From NCBI GenBank assembly GCA_002887195.1, contig PJAB01002175.1, positions 1 through 10,108 on the forward strand: a DNA stretch of 10,108 nt. The letters run 5' to 3'. The stretch is from Chrysochromulina parva. Lineage: Eukaryota; Haptophyta; Prymnesiales; Chrysochromulinaceae. The position numbers were made by a program, and so were the translations under genes. Every line of letters begins with the position of its first letter. Positions within the stretch are counted from its first letter, which is position 1. The notes beneath the pieces were generated by a model. It had not been told where the DNA came from. It did not search any database and worked only from the letters and a program-made list of their open reading frames with translations. Below are positions 7,636 through 10,108 of this stretch, one piece after another.

Positions 7636-7711
7636 GGGCCGTGCCCGTGCATGCATGCTCTAGGGGCCATGCCCGTGCATGCATGCTCTAGGGGCCGTGC
7701 CCGTGCATGAG
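7629..7711. repeat. 28-bp tandem repeat, three copies, spanning the RND stop codon
   Basis: Units begin at 7629, 7657 and 7685, exactly 28 bp apart. Each contains CTCTAGGGGCC, then GTGCCC or ATGCCC, then GTGCATG. The third copy is cut short where GAGGCATGAG begins. The first copy contains the last Leu codon and the TAG stop (7633-7635) of the RND gene, so the array straddles the coding end and the 3' UTR. Two of the units end in alternating purine-pyrimidine GTGCATGCAT. Confidence 0.95.
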
Positions 7712-7844
7712 GCATGAGAGGGCCATGCATGAGGGGGTAGCGAGACAGGAAAGAGGAAGAGAGCGGTGCATTCCTAAAGAGACGTGGGCAGCCATGGGCA
7801 GTAGAGGGTGGTCAACAGCTGTGCGTCTTGGGGTGCCTGACGAG

Positions 7845-7886
7845 GGTGGCGACGACACTGTGGGTGGCGACGACACTGTGGGTGGC
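7845..7886. repeat. 18-bp direct repeat, two full copies plus a partial
   Basis: GGTGGCGACGACACTGTG occurs at 7845-7862 and 7863-7880, and GGTGGC starts a third copy at 7881. It lies in the convergent intergenic region, probably in or just beyond the RND 3' UTR. No function is apparent. Confidence 0.95.
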
Positions 7887-8080
7887 GGGTGGGGATCGCG
7901 AGCGATTACAGTGTATGCACAGTCGACGCGCGCCCCCCTTACCGTGTAAACTGTAAGATGGTCGAGCAAGCGTGCGAGCGGAGCCCGCGGAGGCACCTCG
8001 GTTTTTCTATTTTTATATATTTGTGGTTTTTTCGCGGTCCGGCGAGCGGCGTGGGCGCGTTCGGTATACTTTTTTTCGCC

Positions 8081-8135
8081 GCGCCGGTCGCCACTCCGGA
8101 GCATGCGCGGCGCCGGTCGTCCACTCCAGCATGCG
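8081..8135. repeat. Imperfect direct repeat of about 27 bp, two copies
   Basis: Copy 1 (8081-8107) and copy 2 (8110-8135) both begin GCGCCGGTCG and end AGCATGCG. Copy 2 has one inserted T and lacks GG before AGCATGCG. The pair follows a T-rich stretch. No function is apparent. Confidence 0.85.
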
Positions 8136-8416
8136 GGTCTCGACTCCGGCTCGGCGCACGGGCGCACCACCTCCCGACTTGGTACTTGCATGCCGACTTT
8201 GGACTTTACCCCCGTTTGCCTACAAAGGCGCTCAGAACTATTCGCGATTATGGAGATCGTTGGCGCGAAGGAGGCCAACACGGTCGCGCGCACCCCATAG
8301 AAAACTTGTGCAAAGCGGCGATCAACGCGCAGTGCGAGGGCGCATTCTCAACCACACCGTGTCTGCGCCCGCATCATGCGCCAGCGCCCGGCGATCGGGG
8401 CCGCCAGCCCCTTGTC

Positions 8417-9641
8417 TCAATGGCTCTGTGTCTCGAGCACGTCGATCGGCATGGTGGGCGCCTCGGGCGATGGCTCGGGCGACGCGTCGGGGGAGGGTAG
8501 CGGAGCACCGCTGCTGGCCTCAACGGACGCCGACTCGACGAATGCCGACCCGACGAACGCAGCCTCGCCGCTGCTGACCTCCAGCGCGCCCGAAGCCACG
8601 TCAGCGGAAGCCACGTCAGCGACAGAGCCACCGCTGACCTCTTCCTCCGCCGCAATGCCTGAGGCGGCACTGGCCGCCTCTGCTGCCACCGACGGCATTA
8701 TATCGGGCACGCCGGTGGGCGGCGGCGACGGCATGCTCGGCGGCGCGAGGGAGGCGAGAGCGGACGGCAGCATCGCGTGCAGTAGAGCGGACAGGCGGGT
8801 CTCTACAGCCGCCAACAACCCACTCGTCTCACTCGTCTCCGCGTCCGCCGACACCGTGGTGGTGGTGATGGTCGTCGTGGTGGTAGTAGTAGTGGTGGTG
8901 GTGGTTTTCCCGTGCCTCCCACTCTCGGTCATCGTGGTCGTCGTGATCGTCGGCGTCGCGAGCAGAGCCGGCTGCTGCAGTACATTTTCGCCGAGCTCGA
9001 GGAAGATCGCGTAGGGCGGCTCGCCCTCGCCTTCGATCCCCGTCTTGCCCGTCGCGTCCCCTTTCGCCTCGGCCCCATCGCTGCTGCCTGCTGCCTCATC
9101 AGAAGCACGCATGATCTCAGAAGCATGCACGAGGTCGTCAGAAGCGCGCAAAATGTCCTGGCGTGCCTCGTCGTCCGGCGACGTCCCGTTGAGTGACGCC
9201 CATCGAAGCGCTTGGGTCGGCTCACCATCCGAAAGCTGCTGCTTCGGCTCGGGATCGGCTGCGCTGCCCGGCTCCGGGCCCGCCGCGATGCGCTCGAGCT
9301 CGGCCGCTGCGCGCAGGGCCTCGGCCAGCACTGGCCGTAGCGCTGCCCGAGCCGAGCGCTGCTCGAGCTCCGTCAAGCTGCTCGAGTCGACTGACTGCTG
9401 CGCCGCCTCGAGTGAGGCGATGATGTTATCCTGCGGACGGGAGGTGAGGGCAGACCCCCCGGGGGAAGGCGGCAACTCATGAGGTTGAAAGAAGATTGAC
9501 GGGTGCTGCATCCAGCGAACTCACCACCGTCTTTCGCTTCGAGACCTCTTCTTCCAAAACCTCGGCCTTGGTGGTGATGTAGCCGCGCGTGCCCGCGAGA
9601 AACAAGCAGGCACACACGTAATGCAGGTGCCGTAGTCTCAT
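8417..9641 (-). CDS. Secreted acidic Ala/Ser/Glu-rich protein with a poly-threonine tract (2 exons)
   Basis: Exons 9525-9641 and 8417-9430 on the minus strand give 376 residues. Splicing at GTG/GTGAGT...CGCAG/GAT is phase 0 and joins a signal-peptide-like start (MRLRHLHYVCACLFLAGTRG) to the long downstream frame through KRKTV-DNIIASLE. The mature part is acidic and low in complexity. A predicted helical, coiled-coil-like segment (about 40-85) is followed by short RASD/HASE repeats (about 134-151). A nearly pure Thr run follows (about 215-231, one Ile). The C-terminus (about 270-376) is rich in Ala, Ser, Glu, Val and Pro. No transmembrane helix or catalytic motif is seen after the leader. Thr- and Ser-rich acidic secreted proteins of algae are often heavily O-glycosylated coat, scale or wall components, so a surface or extracellular role is inferred. 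I do not recognise a family. The repetitive composition may allow the C-terminal end to be mis-modelled. Confidence 0.72.
8592..8621 (-). repeat. 15-nt in-frame direct repeat in the acidic protein gene
   Basis: GAAGCCACGTCAGCG occurs at 8592-8606 and 8607-8621. Read on the minus strand this encodes Ala-Asp-Val-Ala-Ser twice, within the low-complexity C-terminal part. It is a simple in-frame duplication. Confidence 0.9.
8855..8905 (-). repeat. Trinucleotide tract encoding poly-threonine
   Basis: On the minus strand this is a run of 17 codons, 16 Thr and one Ile, written with mixed ACC, ACT and ACG codons. The mixed codons suggest selection for the amino acid, or an old decayed microsatellite, rather than a fresh expansion. 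A second Thr-rich patch lies about 10 residues earlier (about residues 199-207). Confidence 0.85.
9431..9524 (-). other. Intron of the acidic secreted-protein gene (94 nt, GT-AG, phase 0)
   Basis: The donor is GTGAGT (9524-9519) and the acceptor is CCGCAG, ending at 9431. A CTCAC branch-site candidate has its A about 15 nt before the acceptor. The intron contains a 10-bp GC palindrome, CCCCCGGGGG, at 9456-9465. Retaining it interrupts the link between signal peptide and body. Removing it joins them in frame. Confidence 0.8.
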
Positions 9642-10108
9642 AGAAAAGGGTTCAATCTCACGATAGGATCCCCTATCGGCTCCAGGGGCAGCGTGGACGC
9701 TCCCAAAGCCAAGAGGACTTGTGACACCCTGATCCAGAAGTCCACGACCGGCGCGATCGATTTTTTACGTGGGTTTCGTGAGTCGACCCGATTGGGCAAA
9801 TATTCACGTTCACGTTAAATTGCCATCTCGGCAAGACGCACGACCACAGGTCCCGTGGAGACACAACGAGGAGGGCGCAGAGCGCGGCGCACCCACACAC
9901 ACACAACAAACAAAGCGCCACACCCACACACAAAGACGGATCGGACAAGCACACGAAGAAGAGGCGGGGGTGTCAAGGAGGTGAAGGGGAGGTCCCGAGG
10001 GGGACACCTCTCGCGGTCACGAACCTTGCCCGCGCGAACGTATAGAGGGGAGTCCGCCACGCTTGCGCCCAGGCCCCTCTCCGTGAGGCTGGCGCGGGGC
10101 ACCTCCGC
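9642..10108 (-). other. Upstream region of the acidic secreted-protein gene
   Basis: About 467 nt without a supported gene. It contains the inverted repeat at 9661-9678, a T6 run next to ACGTG near 9762-9771, and a CA-rich tract at about 9889-9934. A purine-rich G-run segment at about 9962-10003 includes GAGGTG and a later CACCTC that could pair. On the minus strand the acidic gene's frame stays open upstream to a TAA near 9769 but has no earlier ATG. A frame entering from the right edge (to 9815, minus) has no ATG and is dominated by the GT-repeat translation. Confidence 0.5.
9661..9678. promoter_or_regulatory. Perfect 7-bp inverted repeat just upstream of the acidic-protein start codon
   Basis: CGATAGG and CCTATCG are separated by ATCC. 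The element ends 20 nt before the start codon at 9641 on the minus strand. In RNA it would form a 7-bp hairpin with a 4-nt loop in the 5' leader. In DNA it could be a dimeric protein site. No known motif is matched. Confidence 0.5.

Larger units (their letters stand above)
7636..8416. other. Convergent intergenic region between the RND gene and the acidic secreted-protein gene
   Basis: About 780 nt shared by the 3' ends of two converging genes. It contains three separate direct-repeat families (7629-7711, 7845-7886, 8081-8135) and the most AT-rich patch nearby (about 8001-8035, with TTTTATATATTT). A T7 run lies near 8071. The AT-rich patch could serve 3'-end formation on either strand, but no canonical AATAAA is seen. 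Open frames of about 200 codons exist on both strands but start with non-ATG codons or lack recognisable protein character, so I call no gene here. Confidence 0.6.

Noticed and set aside
7688..8293. 201-codon minus-strand frame in the convergent gap
   Set aside because: Its composition is Arg/Pro/Ser-rich and shaped by the repeats. It has no domain and no splice links.
7889..8500. 203-codon plus-strand frame in the convergent gap
   Set aside because: It starts at GTG, crosses repeats and the AT-rich patch, shows no recognisable domain, and overlaps the end of the minus-strand gene.
8376..9014. 212-codon plus-strand frame opposite the acidic protein gene
   Set aside because: It has a poly-Val stretch from the complement of the Thr codons and no signal peptide or splice support. 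The minus-strand model gains a signal peptide through an in-phase consensus intron.
9815..10102. 95-codon minus-strand frame entering from the right edge
   Set aside because: It has no ATG, and its hydrophobic Val/Cys stretch comes from translating the GT-rich repeat.

Overview
The window looks like nuclear DNA of a eukaryotic microalga. Three things point that way. All three genes are interrupted by short GT-AG introns (119, 104 and 94 nt), and each join restores an open frame in the correct phase. Two of the proteins start with probable signal sequences. The DNA is GC-rich with many small tandem repeats. A signal-peptide-like leader on an EF-hand protein that resembles plastid proteins of secondary-plastid algae suggests a haptophyte or a related lineage. 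That placement is an inference, because the window contains no rRNA or other marker.

Layout: (1) 252-1102, plus strand: a two-exon gene for a secreted or plastid-directed protein with two EF-hands. (2) 1409-7635, plus strand: a two-exon gene for a 2040-residue membrane protein. It dominates the window. (3) 7636-8416: a convergent intergenic region with three families of small direct repeats. (4) 8417-9641, minus strand: a two-exon gene for a secreted, acidic, Ala/Ser/Glu-rich protein with a poly-threonine tract. (5) 9642-10108: its upstream region, with a perfect 7-bp inverted repeat and a CA-rich tract.

The main discovery is the architecture of the large protein. Its two ends form a complete RND-superfamily transporter of the Dispatched/Patched/NPC1 type: TM1, luminal loop 1, TM2-7, then loop 2 and TM8-12, with both GxxxD motifs intact. 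Between TM7 and loop 2 sits an extra region of about 830 residues that I do not recognise. I read it as five tandem units of about 150-180 residues, each with about four membrane helices. Recurring landmarks are an Asp in the first helix, a His in the third, and a Thr-Glu before the fourth. Twenty extra helices is an even number, so loop 2 stays on the expected side of the membrane. The only intron lies just before the insertion, and about 80 of its 104 bases are a 10-bp minisatellite.

The three genes show no obvious functional link. They share the eukaryotic structure of short introns ending in CAG followed by G.
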